DNA of 64,000 bases from Lachnospiraceae bacterium (GCA_017482205.1 JAFUNK010000021.1:1-64000); one strand, 5' to 3'. Shown: positions 36,297 to 46,647, numbered from the stretch's first letter. Notes: generated by a model not told the origin, from the sequence alone. Translations and numbers: made by a program.

Positions 36297-37376
36297 CTAT
36301 GCGTTATTTTTTTCGAATTCTCTCATGAATTCTACCAGTTTTTCTACACCTTCGATAGGCATTGCGTTGTAGATACTAGCACGCATACCGCCTACGCTTC
36401 TGTGACCCTTTAAGTTTACGAAACCTGCTGCAGCAGCTTCTTTTACAAACTTAGCATCCAGTTCATCGTTACCGGTTACGAAAGGAACGTTCATTAAAGA
36501 ACGGTCTTCTTTTCTAACGGTACCCTTGAACATCTTGCTTTCATCTAAGAAATCATACAATACTTTTGCTTTCTTTTCGTTGTATTCTTTCATTGCTGCA
36601 AGACCGCCCTGCTTCTTAATCCACTTAAATACCTTACCGCAGATATAAATACCGTATGCGGGCGGAGTATTGTATAAGGATTCGTTGTCAGCATGAATCT
36701 TGTATTTGAACATGGTAGGTGTACCGGGAAGTACATCTTCGGTAACCAGATCTTCTCTGATAATTACGATTACCACACCTGCAGGACCGATGTTCTTCTG
36801 TACGCCACCGTAAATCAGTGCATACTTGCTTACATCCATAGGCTCGGATAAGAAGCAGGAAGATACGTCGGATACTAAATCTTTACCCTTGGTGTTAGGT
36901 AAAGTTTTGAACTTGGTACCGTAAATGGTGTTGTTTTCGCAGATATATACATAGTCTGCATCTTCGCTGATAGGAAGATCGGAGCAGTCAGGAATATAAG
37001 AGAAGGTCTCATCTTCACTGGACGCAATCTTATTTGCTTTACCGTAAATCTGAGCTTCCTGATAAGCCTTCTTTGCCCACTGACCGGTTACGATGTAATC
37101 AGCCACTTTATTCTTCATCAGGTTCATGGGAATCATGGCAAACTGGCTGCTTGCACCACCCTGTAAGAATAATACTTTGTAGTTGTCGGGAATATTCATT
37201 AAATCTCTTAAGTCTGCTTCTGCATCCTTAATAATCTTGTCATACACTTTGGAACGATGACTCATCTCCATAACGGACATACCGCTACCCTGATAGTCAA
37301 ACATTTCATCTGCTGCTTCCTGTAATACTTCTTCGGGCAATACTGCCGGACCTGCTGAAAAATTGTAAACTCGCAC
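36297..37376 (-). CDS. serC: phosphoserine aminotransferase
   Basis: PLP-dependent transamination of 3-phosphohydroxypyruvate to phosphoserine. 359 residues, full length. N-terminal VYNFSAGPAVLPEEVL, and the PLP Lys in YGGVQKNIGPAGV. The start is GTG at 37376, eight bases after GGAGG. First gene of serC-serA. A 120-base leader with a dyad precedes it. Confidence 0.96.
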   Translation of the reverse strand: MRVYNFSAGPAVLPEEVLQEAADEMFDYQGSGMSVMEMSHRSKVYDKIIKDAEADLRDLMNIPDNYKVLFLQGGASSQFAMIPMNLMKNKVADYIVTGQWAKKAYQEAQIYGKANKIASSEDETFSYIPDCSDLPISEDADYVYICENNTIYGTKFKTLPNTKGKDLVSDVSSCFLSEPMDVSKYALIYGGVQKNIGPAGVVIVIIREDLVTEDVLPGTPTMFKYKIHADNESLYNTPPAYGIYICGKVFKWIKKQGGLAAMKEYNEKKAKVLYDFLDESKMFKGTVRKEDRSLMNVPFVTGNDELDAKFVKEAAAAGFVNLKGHRSVGGMRASIYNAMPIEGVEKLVEFMREFEKNNA

Positions 37377-37501
37377 GTCAATTACCTCCTCATTTCTTAT
37401 GGATTGTATTTTTATATTACACGTTTTTTCTTAACGTGTTACTTTTAACGATGCTACCAATATGTATATTCATAACATTGTTAATGATAAACATTGCTAT
37501 T

Positions 37502-37530
37502 ATTGTAAACTCAAGTTTTACTTTAGTCAA
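37502..37530 (-). promoter_or_regulatory. sigma-A-like promoter of serC-serA
   Basis: TTGACT, 17 bases, TACAAT on the minus strand. The leader contains the inverted repeat ACACGTT/AACGTGT (37419-37439), a candidate operator or hairpin. Confidence 0.65.
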
Positions 37531-37590
37531 CTAAATTGATAAATAATTTTCAATTTTTGTCAAATTTTTATCAAATCCATACTTTGTACT

Positions 37591-39006
37591 TTAATAAAAC
37601 ATCACCACCGGTACACCTATTTCCAACATATCATATAACTCTCCCATCGCATCGGAGGGTACATTGATACAACCGTGAGAGCCGCCTGTCTCATAGATGT
37701 CACCGCCAAACTCTTTTCTCCATGAAGCATCATGGATACCGATATTTCCCACAACGGGCACCCAGTATTTTACAAAAGAGGCATAGGTTTCTCCCCTAAG
37801 TGTCCGGTTTCTCTGCATGGCATAAACATAATTTACTCCGGCAGGGGTATCCCATCCCCGCCGCATATTACCGGTAACGATATCCGTTTCAAAGAGCAGG
37901 TCACCCTCTTCATAATAATACAGTTTCTGCTCGGTCATATCCACTTCCACATAGGTATCTCCGATATCGTTAATGCCTCTGTGATAAGCCTCAGTTTCAT
38001 ATATCGGTACATGCACGCCACTTTCTTTATTTTGGAATGCTTCTTTCAGATAAGCAATCTCCGCTTCTCTGTCAATTACATTGCCGTAAGTTCCGCCCTC
38101 GATGGTAATGATGTCACCTCTGGTAGACAAAAAAGTGCGGGTACTTTCGTAGGTATTATAGGTTGCACACAATTCGTCCACAAAGGCTTCAACAGCCTCT
38201 TCGTTTAAAATCAGACTGCCTGTTTCATCCAATACAAACTCTCCGTTTTCATCCAGCATAATAAAACCACTTGTAATTTCCGGAGTCAATATAATCTGCG
38301 TATCTCCCATATCATATACGATACCGCAACGTTGGAATTTATCTACTTTTTCCCAAAGTAAAATCGTATTCTGCATCTCTTCGGTATAGGAAAGGTCTGC
38401 ATAACACACCGATATATCAGCGAAAGCATTGCCCTGCAATAACGCCTCCTTCACTGTACCCACCACCATATCCATGTCCAGTACATGAAGTCTTCCGTCA
38501 AAGAGGGTATATCCTCCTTCTCTTCTGATTTCTACCTGGGATGCCTCCAGCGAATCCGTATGACGGTTATTCTCTCTAAGTCCGCACTGTGAAAGAACCT
38601 CTGACAACATAGCTTCATCAAAACTGATTTGTGGAAAAACCGTATAATTCGCAGCACCCCAAAGTCCTTTTATCCACAAAAACGGATTCTGGGCATTTTT
38701 CAGTTCTTCTAATTGACTGTAATAGTCAATACTGAATTGAATGTCTGAAAGTAATATTTCATACTGCCTGCCATATGCATCCTGCACTTTTAAAATTCCT
38801 TCTGCAAAATACATATCCTGATATAAGGTTTGCAATTCTGCATTGATTTCCGCTGTCGTCTTTCCCGTACAATATACACCATTCACATATGTACCCGGAT
38901 AATAGTTTTCCCTGTAATAAAAACCGATTACCAGATACAAGGAAAGCGGTATCATTACAACTGCCGCCAAAACAAGCCACAGTAACGGCTTCCTGCTCTT
39001 TTTCAT
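37591..39006 (-). CDS. L,D-transpeptidase (YkuD) with peptidoglycan-binding domain
   Basis: 471 residues: an N-terminal membrane anchor (LLWLVLAAVVMIPLSLYLVI), two peptidoglycan-binding (PG_binding_4-like) domains, and a C-terminal YkuD domain with catalytic SHGCINVPS (Cys446). It forms 3-3 cross-links or attaches peptides in the cell wall, outside the membrane. It starts 10 bases after ilvB, with only a weak AGAAGG upstream, so it is probably co-transcribed with leuB-ilvD-ilvB. This placement with amino acid genes is unexpected and may be read-through. Confidence 0.93.
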   Translation of the reverse strand: MKKSRKPLLWLVLAAVVMIPLSLYLVIGFYYRENYYPGTYVNGVYCTGKTTAEINAELQTLYQDMYFAEGILKVQDAYGRQYEILLSDIQFSIDYYSQLEELKNAQNPFLWIKGLWGAANYTVFPQISFDEAMLSEVLSQCGLRENNRHTDSLEASQVEIRREGGYTLFDGRLHVLDMDMVVGTVKEALLQGNAFADISVCYADLSYTEEMQNTILLWEKVDKFQRCGIVYDMGDTQIILTPEITSGFIMLDENGEFVLDETGSLILNEEAVEAFVDELCATYNTYESTRTFLSTRGDIITIEGGTYGNVIDREAEIAYLKEAFQNKESGVHVPIYETEAYHRGINDIGDTYVEVDMTEQKLYYYEEGDLLFETDIVTGNMRRGWDTPAGVNYVYAMQRNRTLRGETYASFVKYWVPVVGNIGIHDASWRKEFGGDIYETGGSHGCINVPSDAMGELYDMLEIGVPVVMFY

Positions 39007-39015
39007 CTTTTGTCA

Positions 39016-40695
39016 TTATGCCTTCTTTGCTAAATCATCCTCATCAAACGCATCACTGATAGGTGCGCCTGCCGGCACCATAGGGAATACTTTATCATCT
39101 TCCTGAATAATACATTCAATCATAACCGGTGCATTTAAAGCAATAGCCTTTTCAATTGCCGGTGCCACTTCTTCTTTAGATGTAACACGGATTGCCGTAC
39201 AGCCCAAGCCTTCTGCAACCTTACAGAAATCCACTTTATCATTTAATACGGTCTGTGAATATCTGTGGTCATAAAATAAGGTCTGCCACTGACGTACCAT
39301 ACCCAGTACATGGTTATTGATAACCACCTGAATAATAGGAATATTGTAACGACTTGCTGTTGCTAATTCGTTCATGTTCATACGGAAACAACCGTCACCT
39401 GCAATATTGATACAAACCTTGTCAGGCTGACCTACTTTTGCACCAATACAGGCACCCAGACCGTAACCCATGGTTCCCAATCCACCGGAAGAAAGGAATG
39501 TGCGGGGCTCAGTATACTTATAATATTGTGCTGCCCACATCTGGTGCTGTCCTACGTCGGTACTGATAACAGCTTCACCTTTGGTTACACGATCAATTTC
39601 TTCAATAATAAAAGGACCTGATAACTGGTTACCATTGTATTTCAAAGGATATGTTTCCTTTAATTCTTTAATATGAGCCATCCACTCACTGTGTTCCTGC
39701 TTTTCAAGACGGGCATTCAGTTCGGTCAGAACACTCTTCAAATCCCCTACAACGCTTGCATAAACAGGTATATTCTTACCGATTTCTGCTGCATCGATAT
39801 CGATATGTAATACTTTTGCATTTTTTGCAAAGGTCTTGGGATTACCGATAACACGGTCAGAGAAACGTGCACCCAGTGCAATCAGTAAGTCGCATTCGCT
39901 GACACCAAAGTTGGAGGTCTTGGTTCCGTGCATACCAATCATACCGGTATATCTCTCAGATGTACCGTCAAATGCACCTTTCCCCATCAAGGTATCACAA
40001 ACCGGTGCATCAATCACTTCTGCAAACTCTCTTACTTCTTTTGCCGCATCAGCGATAATCGCACCACCACCTAAGTAAATATAAGGTTTCTTTGCCTGTG
40101 CAATCAATTCTGCCGCTTTTTCCAAATCGCTCTCGGTATATTTGTTTACACTCTTAATTTCTTCCGGCACCATCGGTGTATATTCACATACATTTGCCGT
40201 TACATCCTTGGTAATATCTACCAGCACGGGACCGGGACGTCCTGATTTTGCAATCTTAAATGCCTTTCTGATAGTATCTGCCAGCACATTTACATCTTTT
40301 ACTATGTAACCGTGCTTGGTAATCGGCATGGTCACACCTGCTATATCAATTTCTTGGAAAGTATCCTTTCCTAATAACGGCAGATTCACGTTTGCGGTAA
40401 TGGCTACCATGGGTACACTATCCATATAAGCGGTTGCAATACCGGTTACCAGATTGGTTGCACCGGGACCACTGGTTGCCATGCACACGCCTACCTTACC
40501 AGTTGCTCTGGCATAGCCGTCTGCCGCATGGGCAGCTCCCTGCTCATGGGAAGTAAGAACGTGATTAATTTCATCACTGTGTTTATAAAGTGCATCATAA
40601 ATATTTAAAATAGTACCTCCGGGATAGCCGAAAACGGTATCTACTCCCTGCTCTTTTAAACATTCTATTACGATTTCAGCACCTGTAAGCTGCAT
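39016..40695 (-). CDS. ilvB: acetolactate synthase large subunit, orthodox type
   Basis: 559 residues with all three ThDP-enzyme domains: FGYPGGTILNIYDAL, catalytic Glu in SHEQGAAHAADGYAR, FAD-region GGLGTMGYGLGACIGAK and ThDP/Mg motif GDGCFRMNMNELATA...NNHVLGMV. It is closer to the classical anabolic AHAS than the 2569-4185 copy, but no small subunit is adjacent; it must borrow copy A or B or work alone. Third gene of leuB-ilvD-ilvB. AGGAGG precedes the ATG. Confidence 0.95.
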   Translation of the reverse strand: MQLTGAEIVIECLKEQGVDTVFGYPGGTILNIYDALYKHSDEINHVLTSHEQGAAHAADGYARATGKVGVCMATSGPGATNLVTGIATAYMDSVPMVAITANVNLPLLGKDTFQEIDIAGVTMPITKHGYIVKDVNVLADTIRKAFKIAKSGRPGPVLVDITKDVTANVCEYTPMVPEEIKSVNKYTESDLEKAAELIAQAKKPYIYLGGGAIIADAAKEVREFAEVIDAPVCDTLMGKGAFDGTSERYTGMIGMHGTKTSNFGVSECDLLIALGARFSDRVIGNPKTFAKNAKVLHIDIDAAEIGKNIPVYASVVGDLKSVLTELNARLEKQEHSEWMAHIKELKETYPLKYNGNQLSGPFIIEEIDRVTKGEAVISTDVGQHQMWAAQYYKYTEPRTFLSSGGLGTMGYGLGACIGAKVGQPDKVCINIAGDGCFRMNMNELATASRYNIPIIQVVINNHVLGMVRQWQTLFYDHRYSQTVLNDKVDFCKVAEGLGCTAIRVTSKEEVAPAIEKAIALNAPVMIECIIQEDDKVFPMVPAGAPISDAFDEDDLAKKA

Positions 40696-40723
40696 GTTTA
40701 TTTCCTCCTAAATATGTATGTTT

Positions 40724-40912
40724 TGAAATTCCGCAAAATTGGTATTCCGTCCTTTTGGCAAAATTACATCCGTAAGGAACCGTTAAAAGACGCCGGCACT
40801 TAGCCTGCGTTTTGTGCAGGCTTATGTACCGTTGCGTCTTTTGTCGAGTGGAAACGTGTTCCGGCGGAACAATTTTTGCCAAAAAGGACAGAAATTAATT
40901 TTTAGGAATTTC
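40724..40912. repeat. nested inverted-repeat element between ilvD and ilvB
   Basis: Two arms of about 45 bases, each holding GAAATTCC, a short AT stretch and GTCCTTTTGGCAAAATT (with small indels), face each other at 40724-40768 and about 40868-40912. Inside are three concentric stems: GGAAC/GTTCC (40776-40780, 40858-40862), AAAAGACGC/GCGTCTTTT (40785-40793, 40834-40842) and AGCCTGC/GCAGGCT (40802-40808, 40816-40822). The right arm includes the last six codons of ilvD. It looks like a MITE-type insertion or large structured RNA. Confidence 0.75.
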
Positions 40913-42565
40913 CAAAATAGCACCTCTGTTGCCGCTGGTTACCAGTTCACGGTAACGTGCAAGGTAACCGGTAGTTACCTTCGGTTCTCTGGGCTGCCAG
41001 TTTGCTCTTCTTCTAGCCATTTCTTCATCAGATACCTTTACATTTAAGGTGTTTTCCGGAATATTGATGCTGATGATATCGCCTTCTTCTACCAGTGCAA
41101 TAGGTCCGCCAACTGCTGCTTCGGGAGATACATGACCGATGGATGCCCCACGGGAAGCGCCGGAGAAACGACCGTCTGTAATCAGTGCTACGGAGGAACC
41201 AAGTCCCATACCTGCAATGGCTGAGGTGGGATTTAACATTTCTCTCATACCGGGACCACCCTTAGGACCTTCGTAACGGATAACGACTACATCACCTGCT
41301 ACGATTTTGCCACCCTTGATTGCTTCAATAGCATCTTCTTCGCAATCGAATACTCTTGCAGGACCTTCATGTACCATCATCTCTTCCACTACTGCGGAAC
41401 GTTTTACAACACCGGAATCGGGTGCTAAGTTACCTGTAAGCACTGCAATACCGCCGGTCTTGGAATAAGGATTTTCTACAGGTCTGATAACAGTTTCATC
41501 TTTATTGTAAGCATCTTTGATATTTTCACCTACTGTCTTACCTGTTGCGGTAATCAAATCTAAGTTTAACAGATTTAACTTGGACAGTTCCTTCATAACG
41601 GCGTATACACCGCCTGCTTCGTTTAAATCTTCCATATAGGTATGACCCGCAGGTGCTAAATGGCACAGGTTAGGAGTAATCTCAGACAGTTCATTTGCCA
41701 TCTGTAAATTCAGTTCTACACCTGCTTCATGTGCAATAGCAGGTAAATGTAACATGGTATTGGTAGAGCAACCCAGTGCCATATCTACGATTAAGGCGTT
41801 TCTGAATGCTTCTGCAGTCATAATATCACGTGGTCTGATATCCTTTTCTATTAACTCCATAATCTTCATGCCGGCATGCTTTGCCAGACGGATTCTTTCG
41901 GAATAAACTGCGGGAATCGTACCGTTTCCTCTAAGGCCCATACCGATTGCTTCGGTTAAGCAGTTCATGGAGTTTGCTGTATACATACCGGAACAGGAAC
42001 CACAGGTAGGGCAGGCTTTTTCTTCAAATTCATTTAATTCATCCATGGTCATGGTGCCGGCAGCTACACTACCTACTGCCTCGAACATGGAAGATAAACT
42101 GGTCTTACAGCCCTTTACACGGCCTGCAAGCATGGGTCCACCGGATACAAATACGGTAGGGATATTTAATCTTGCCGCAGCCATCAACAGACCGGGCACA
42201 TTCTTATCACAGTTAGGGATGCACACCAGACCGTCAAAGCCATGTGCCATTGCCATACATTCGGTACTGTCTGCAATCAAATCTCTGGTTACCAGACTGT
42301 ACTTCATACCGATATGACCCATTGCAATACCGTCACAAACCGCAATTGCAGGGAACATAACCGGTGTACCTCCTGCCATGGCAACACCCATTTTTACAGC
42401 TTCCGTAATTTTATCCAGATTCATATGTCCGGGAACAATTTCATTATAAGAACTTACAATACCGATAAGAGGTCTTCTTCTTTCTTCCTCGGTATAACCT
42501 AATGCATTAAATAAACTTCTGTGAGGTGCCTGACTGGTACCGTTTTTAACAGAATCACTTCTCAT
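40895..42565 (-). CDS. ilvD: dihydroxy-acid dehydratase
   Basis: Fe-S dehydratase making the 2-keto acids of valine and isoleucine. 556 residues, normal length. The Cys cluster ligands are in [26 protein letters not shown] and GCSTNTMLH. Second gene of leuB-ilvD-ilvB. The final residues (EIPKN) are encoded inside the right arm of the inverted-repeat element at 40724-40912, so the natural end may have been altered by the insertion. Confidence 0.96.
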   Translation of the reverse strand: MRSDSVKNGTSQAPHRSLFNALGYTEEERRRPLIGIVSSYNEIVPGHMNLDKITEAVKMGVAMAGGTPVMFPAIAVCDGIAMGHIGMKYSLVTRDLIADSTECMAMAHGFDGLVCIPNCDKNVPGLLMAAARLNIPTVFVSGGPMLAGRVKGCKTSLSSMFEAVGSVAAGTMTMDELNEFEEKACPTCGSCSGMYTANSMNCLTEAIGMGLRGNGTIPAVYSERIRLAKHAGMKIMELIEKDIRPRDIMTAEAFRNALIVDMALGCSTNTMLHLPAIAHEAGVELNLQMANELSEITPNLCHLAPAGHTYMEDLNEAGGVYAVMKELSKLNLLNLDLITATGKTVGENIKDAYNKDETVIRPVENPYSKTGGIAVLTGNLAPDSGVVKRSAVVEEMMVHEGPARVFDCEEDAIEAIKGGKIVAGDVVVIRYEGPKGGPGMREMLNPTSAIAGMGLGSSVALITDGRFSGASRGASIGHVSPEAAVGGPIALVEEGDIISINIPENTLNVKVSDEEMARRRANWQPREPKVTTGYLARYRELVTSGNRGAILEIPKN

Positions 42566-42658
42566 ATTTTTATCTCCTATCCGGTCTATTGACCTCTTTT
42601 ATCAAATGTTTGCCCTGCGTATGTATACATAACTATATTTATCTACAGGATTTTCTAA

Positions 42659-43741
42659 TTAAATTCTCTCTGCAATTAAGCTACCCATATCAGAACAACT
42701 AACCTTTTGGCAACCCTCAGACATAATGTCGCCGGTGCGGTAACCGTCTGCTAAAACCTTTTTCACAGCTTCTTCAATTGCATCAGCAGTTTCATCCAAA
42801 TCAAAGCTGTAGCGAAGCATCATTGCGGCACTTAAAATAGTGGCAATGGGGTTTGCAATATTCTTACCTGCGATGTCAGGTGCAGAACCGTGGCTGGGCT
42901 CATACAAACCAAACTTGGTATCGTTTAAAGACGCACTTGCCAGCATACCGATGGAACCGGTTACCATACTTGCTTCGTCGGATAAGATATCACCAAACAT
43001 GTTCTCAGTAAGGATAACATCGAACTGTGCAGGGTCTTTTACGAGCTGCATGGCACAGTTGTCAACCAACATATGCTCTAATTTAACTTCAGGATAATCC
43101 TTTGCCACTTCCTCTACCACTGCACGCCACAGTCTGGAGGAATCCAGTACGTTAGCCTTGTCTACGCTGGTGACCTTTTTGTTTCGCTTCATTGCAATTT
43201 CAAAGCCTTTGATTGCAATGCGACGGATTTCATTCTCGTCGTATGTAAGAGTGTCAATTGCCTTTCGTACACCATTTTCTTCAATGGTTTTACGTTCCCC
43301 AAAATAAAGACCACCGGTTAACTCTCTCATAATCATAATGTCAAAGCCCGCTGCACTGATTTCTTCTTTCAAAGGGCAGGCTGCAGCCAGTTCCTTGTAA
43401 AGAAGTGCAGGTCTTAAGTTTGCAAACAGATTCAACGCCTTACGAATCTTTAAAAGACCTGCTTCGGGACGGTTCTGGGGAGGCAGTTTGTACCAAGGGG
43501 AGGTAGTAGTATCACCACCGATGGAACCCATCAGTACTGCATCTGCTGCTTTTGCCGTTTCAATCGCTTCGTCCGTTAAGGGTACGCCGTGCACATCAAT
43601 AGATGCACCACCCATTAAAATATCTGTAAAGTCAGGGGTAAATCCGAATTTTTCTCCGGCCTTAACCACAACCTTTTTCGCTTCTGCTACGATTTCGGGC
43701 CCTATTCCATCGCCCGGAATACAGGTAATCTTTAAGTTCAT
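42659..43741 (-). CDS. leuB: 3-isopropylmalate dehydrogenase
   Basis: NAD-dependent oxidative decarboxylation in leucine synthesis. 360 residues from the ATG at 43741, nine bases after GAGG; the frame stays open upstream to 43795 without a site. Typical [18 protein letters not shown] start, [14 protein letters not shown] and [14 protein letters not shown]. No leuA, leuC or leuD is in the window. First gene of the leuB-ilvD-ilvB transcript, with a consensus-like promoter. Confidence 0.96.
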   Translation of the reverse strand: MNLKITCIPGDGIGPEIVAEAKKVVVKAGEKFGFTPDFTDILMGGASIDVHGVPLTDEAIETAKAADAVLMGSIGGDTTTSPWYKLPPQNRPEAGLLKIRKALNLFANLRPALLYKELAAACPLKEEISAAGFDIMIMRELTGGLYFGERKTIEENGVRKAIDTLTYDENEIRRIAIKGFEIAMKRNKKVTSVDKANVLDSSRLWRAVVEEVAKDYPEVKLEHMLVDNCAMQLVKDPAQFDVILTENMFGDILSDEASMVTGSIGMLASASLNDTKFGLYEPSHGSAPDIAGKNIANPIATILSAAMMLRYSFDLDETADAIEEAVKKVLADGYRTGDIMSEGCQKVSCSDMGSLIAERI

Positions 43742-43821
43742 TCTAAAAATCCTCTTTTCCTGTTTAGTTTTCCTGTTGTTCCCATACTGTAACATGGTAA
43801 AGTATGAAACTACTTCTTTTT

Positions 43822-43850
43822 ATCATACCAAAGCATTCTAAAAAATTCAA
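43822..43850 (-). promoter_or_regulatory. sigma-A-like promoter of leuB-ilvD-ilvB
   Basis: TTGAAT, 17 bases, TATGAT on the minus strand. The leader carries a 6-bp dyad CATACT/AGTATG. No T-box leader is recognisable. Confidence 0.65.
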
Positions 43851-43921
43851 TATGAAAAAGTACTTTTACTCTATGTAAAAACTGCTTTAAATCATCTATT
43901 CTCAAATTTAATTAAAAATAA

Positions 43922-43954
43922 AGAAAAACCTTGAAACCGCTAAGGATTTCAAGG
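43922..43954 (-). terminator. terminator of the M15-tgt-yajC genes
   Basis: CCTTGAAA and TTTCAAGG (43929-43936 and 43947-43954) pair perfectly, followed by TTTTTCTTT on the minus strand, 25 bases after yajC. Confidence 0.8.
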
Positions 43955-43978
43955 TAGATTTCTTTCATCAATTTCCAT

Positions 43979-44320
43979 TTATGCTTCGCCGGCTTTTTCA
44001 ACACGGCTGATAGCAGATTTTTCCATCGGAATACGGCAATTTTTGTTGTTACCGAATTCTACGATAACAGTATCATCGTTGATATCAATTACAATACCGA
44101 TAAAACCGGATGTAGTCAGTACGCAATCTCCTGTTTCCAGACTTGCAATCATGGCAGCAATTTTCTTCTGCTCCTTCTTCTGGGGTCTGAAAAGGAAAAA
44201 GTACATAGCACCGATAATAACCGCATAAATTACAATTGTTAAAATGGTACCGCTGATACCGCCTGCCTGCATTGCCGCATCAGTAGTTGCAGCCGCATCT
44301 CCACTCAGTAAAATGTTCAT
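43979..44320 (-). CDS. yajC: preprotein translocase accessory protein YajC
   Basis: 113 residues: a short N-terminal segment, one transmembrane helix (GTILTIVIYAVIIGAMYFFL), the signature RPQKKEQKKIAAMIASLETGD, and a small beta domain ending in the cytosol. YajC associates with SecDF at the translocon. Following tgt is the classical arrangement. CAGGAGG precedes the ATG, and a separate promoter lies at 44368-44396. Confidence 0.94.
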   Translation of the reverse strand: MNILLSGDAAATTDAAMQAGGISGTILTIVIYAVIIGAMYFFLFRPQKKEQKKIAAMIASLETGDCVLTTSGFIGIVIDINDDTVIVEFGNNKNCRIPMEKSAISRVEKAGEA

Positions 44321-44367
44321 GTTCTGTCCTCCTGTAACCTTGCCCTGCTTTTAGGGCTCTATTGCTA

Positions 44368-44396
44368 ATGATACACAACTTATCCCTTTAGGGCAA
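44368..44396 (-). promoter_or_regulatory. sigma-A-like promoter of yajC
   Basis: TTGCCC, 17 bases, TATCAT on the minus strand in the tgt-yajC gap. CTTGCCCT and AGGGCAAG flank it and could form an 8-bp stem across the leader. Confidence 0.45.
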
Positions 44397-44448
44397 GCAC
44401 TTTATAAAATTTTTATGTGTTCTATTTTCAATTATTGTTATGTGCGGC

Positions 44449-45585
44449 TCATTCCACTCCGCCTGCCGCCATAGAATCCAGCTTATGTTTTTTGTATGCT
44501 GCAAATTCTCCTTTATCCAGTGCATCCCTGATTTCTTCCATCATAGTGTTGTAGAAATACAGATTGTGCAATACGCAAAGACGCATGCCTAACATTTCTT
44601 TTGCTTTTAACAAATGGCGGATATAAGCTCTGGAATAACGCCTGCATGCCGGGCAGTTACAACCTTCTTCAATAGGTCTGCTGTCCAGTTCATACTTGGC
44701 ATTGAACAAATTGATTTTGCCATGATTGGTATACAAATGACCATGTCTGCCGTTACGTGTAGGGTATACACAGTCAAAGAAATCCACACCGCGGTCTACT
44801 GCCTCTAAAATATTGGCGGGCGTCCCCACACCCATCAGATAGGTTGGCTTTTCTAATGGGAGATACGGTACTACTTCATCCAATATGTAGTACATTTCCT
44901 CATGACTCTCACCTACCGCAAGACCACCTACCGCATAACCATCCAAATCCATTTCTGCAATCCGCTTTGCATGTTCAATGCGGATATCCGCAAAAATGGC
45001 ACCTTGATTGATGCCAAAAAGTAACTGGTTCTTATTGATGGTATCCTCTAAGCTGTTTAAACGTGCCATTTCTTTTTTACAACGCTCTAACCATCTGGTA
45101 GTCCTGTCCACGGAATTCTGCACATAAATCCTGTCCGCTTTGGAACTTGGGCATTCATCAAAGGCCATTGCTATGGTGGACGCCAGATTGGACTGTATCT
45201 GCATACTCTCTTCCGGTCCCATAAAAATCTTGCGGCCATCAATATGGGAATTAAAATATACACCCTCTTCTTTGATTTTGCGTAAGCCTGCCAGAGAAAA
45301 AACCTGAAATCCGCCGGAGTCCGTCAGAATTGGTTTGTCCCATGACATAAATTTGTGCAAACCGCCCATCTGCTTGATAATCTTATCACCGGGGCGTACA
45401 TGCAGATGATAAGTATTGGACAGTTCCACCTGTGTCTTAATACCTTCCAAATCCTCGGTAGACACTGCACCCTTTATCGCTGCCACTGTTCCCACGTTCA
45501 TAAATACCGGTGTCTGTATCACACCATGAACAGTGGTAAACTCTCCTCTTTTTGCTCTGCCTTCCTGCTTAAGCAATTTATACAT
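44449..45585 (-). CDS. tgt: queuine tRNA-ribosyltransferase (TGT)
   Basis: Exchanges guanine 34 of GUN-anticodon tRNAs for preQ1. 378 residues: catalytic Asp89 in TDSGGFQVFSL, the second Asp in FFDCVYPTRNGRHG, and the zinc site CNCPACRRYSRAYIRHL. Full length for the bacterial enzyme. It starts three bases after the M15 carboxypeptidase gene and is followed by yajC. queA is not nearby. Confidence 0.96.
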   Translation of the reverse strand: MYKLLKQEGRAKRGEFTTVHGVIQTPVFMNVGTVAAIKGAVSTEDLEGIKTQVELSNTYHLHVRPGDKIIKQMGGLHKFMSWDKPILTDSGGFQVFSLAGLRKIKEEGVYFNSHIDGRKIFMGPEESMQIQSNLASTIAMAFDECPSSKADRIYVQNSVDRTTRWLERCKKEMARLNSLEDTINKNQLLFGINQGAIFADIRIEHAKRIAEMDLDGYAVGGLAVGESHEEMYYILDEVVPYLPLEKPTYLMGVGTPANILEAVDRGVDFFDCVYPTRNGRHGHLYTNHGKINLFNAKYELDSRPIEEGCNCPACRRYSRAYIRHLLKAKEMLGMRLCVLHNLYFYNTMMEEIRDALDKGEFAAYKKHKLDSMAAGGVE

Positions 45586-45588
45586 ATA

Positions 45589-46647
45589 TTATAAATCCTC
45601 CCAGAACTCCTCTAATGTAATGCCTCTTTCTGTAATCACTGTAGCTGCCTCTACGCCTACATATCTGAAGTGCCATGGCTCATATATAATGCCCGTGATA
45701 TATTCTTTTCCTTCCGGATAACGAAGGATAAAACCATATTCATAGCTATGTGCCGCAAGCCATTTACCGGCTTCCGTATTTTCAAATCCTTCATCCAGCC
45801 TCATATAAGAACTGCTGTAGAAATCTATTGCAAGCCCAATCTGATGTTCACTGGCATTAGGTGCCGTAACGGTTACTGATGCTGTTTTGTATGCATCCAT
45901 ATAAGACATTCCCGCATTCATGTAACGGGTAATTTTTTTCTTAAATAAATAAGTCTGTCTGTTGTAATCTCTGTACGGAGAACAGATAATCAAATCTACC
46001 CCGTCATCCTTTGCTGCCTGCATCATTGCCAGCAAATCTTCCAAAATACGCTCATCACACTGCAAACTGCTGGTAATATTACCCAACGGGAACTCATAGT
46101 CTTCCGGTATGGAGTGTTGTTTATTTACTAAAATCAGTCTCCAGTCTTCCGGGTCAAATTCATAGGCTGAAAAATCCGTCTCAGTATTTTCAACGTCCAC
46201 AGCTGTATCTGCGGGTGCACTTTCTACCATTTCCCTGTATGTGGAGTTATTTTCCAAAATTTCCTCCAAAGTATAAGTATCTATTTCTTCCTCTGAGAGC
46301 AGTTCCACATCATCCATACTTTCCAGTACATCTTCATCTGCTTCAATGACTGCCACCTCCGCAGTATCCACTTCCTGTTCAGCTGCAAGCTGGGCACCAT
46401 CCTCCGTGGGTGCAACACCCTGTCCGGTCAAACTCTCCGTAGTAGAGAAACTACTGCTAACCATCATAAAAAGGAACACTAAAAGAGCACAGGAATATCT
46501 CTTACCGTTAGCGGCAATCTTTAATCCTGCGTAATACACTGCAAGCAACACTGTCATCAGAAGCATCAGAGGTGCTTTCAGCCATTTGTGTTTTTTTGCT
46601 GTTTTGGTAAAAGAAAACAGCACCTTTTCACGAAATGTTTTTTTCAT
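45589..46647 (-). CDS. membrane-anchored D-alanyl-D-alanine carboxypeptidase (VanY/M15B)
   Basis: 352 residues: a basic N-terminus with two hydrophobic stretches (about 25-45 and 50-65), an acidic low-complexity linker (80-160), and an M15 peptidase domain with CSPYRDYNRQTYLF, SEHQIGLAIDFYSS (zinc His and Asp) and EPWHFRYVG (catalytic Glu and zinc His). It trims the terminal D-Ala of wall stem peptides outside the membrane. First gene upstream of tgt-yajC. ACAGGAT precedes the ATG. Confidence 0.92.
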   Translation of the reverse strand: MKKTFREKVLFSFTKTAKKHKWLKAPLMLLMTVLLAVYYAGLKIAANGKRYSCALLVFLFMMVSSSFSTTESLTGQGVAPTEDGAQLAAEQEVDTAEVAVIEADEDVLESMDDVELLSEEEIDTYTLEEILENNSTYREMVESAPADTAVDVENTETDFSAYEFDPEDWRLILVNKQHSIPEDYEFPLGNITSSLQCDERILEDLLAMMQAAKDDGVDLIICSPYRDYNRQTYLFKKKITRYMNAGMSYMDAYKTASVTVTAPNASEHQIGLAIDFYSSSYMRLDEGFENTEAGKWLAAHSYEYGFILRYPEGKEYITGIIYEPWHFRYVGVEAATVITERGITLEEFWEDL

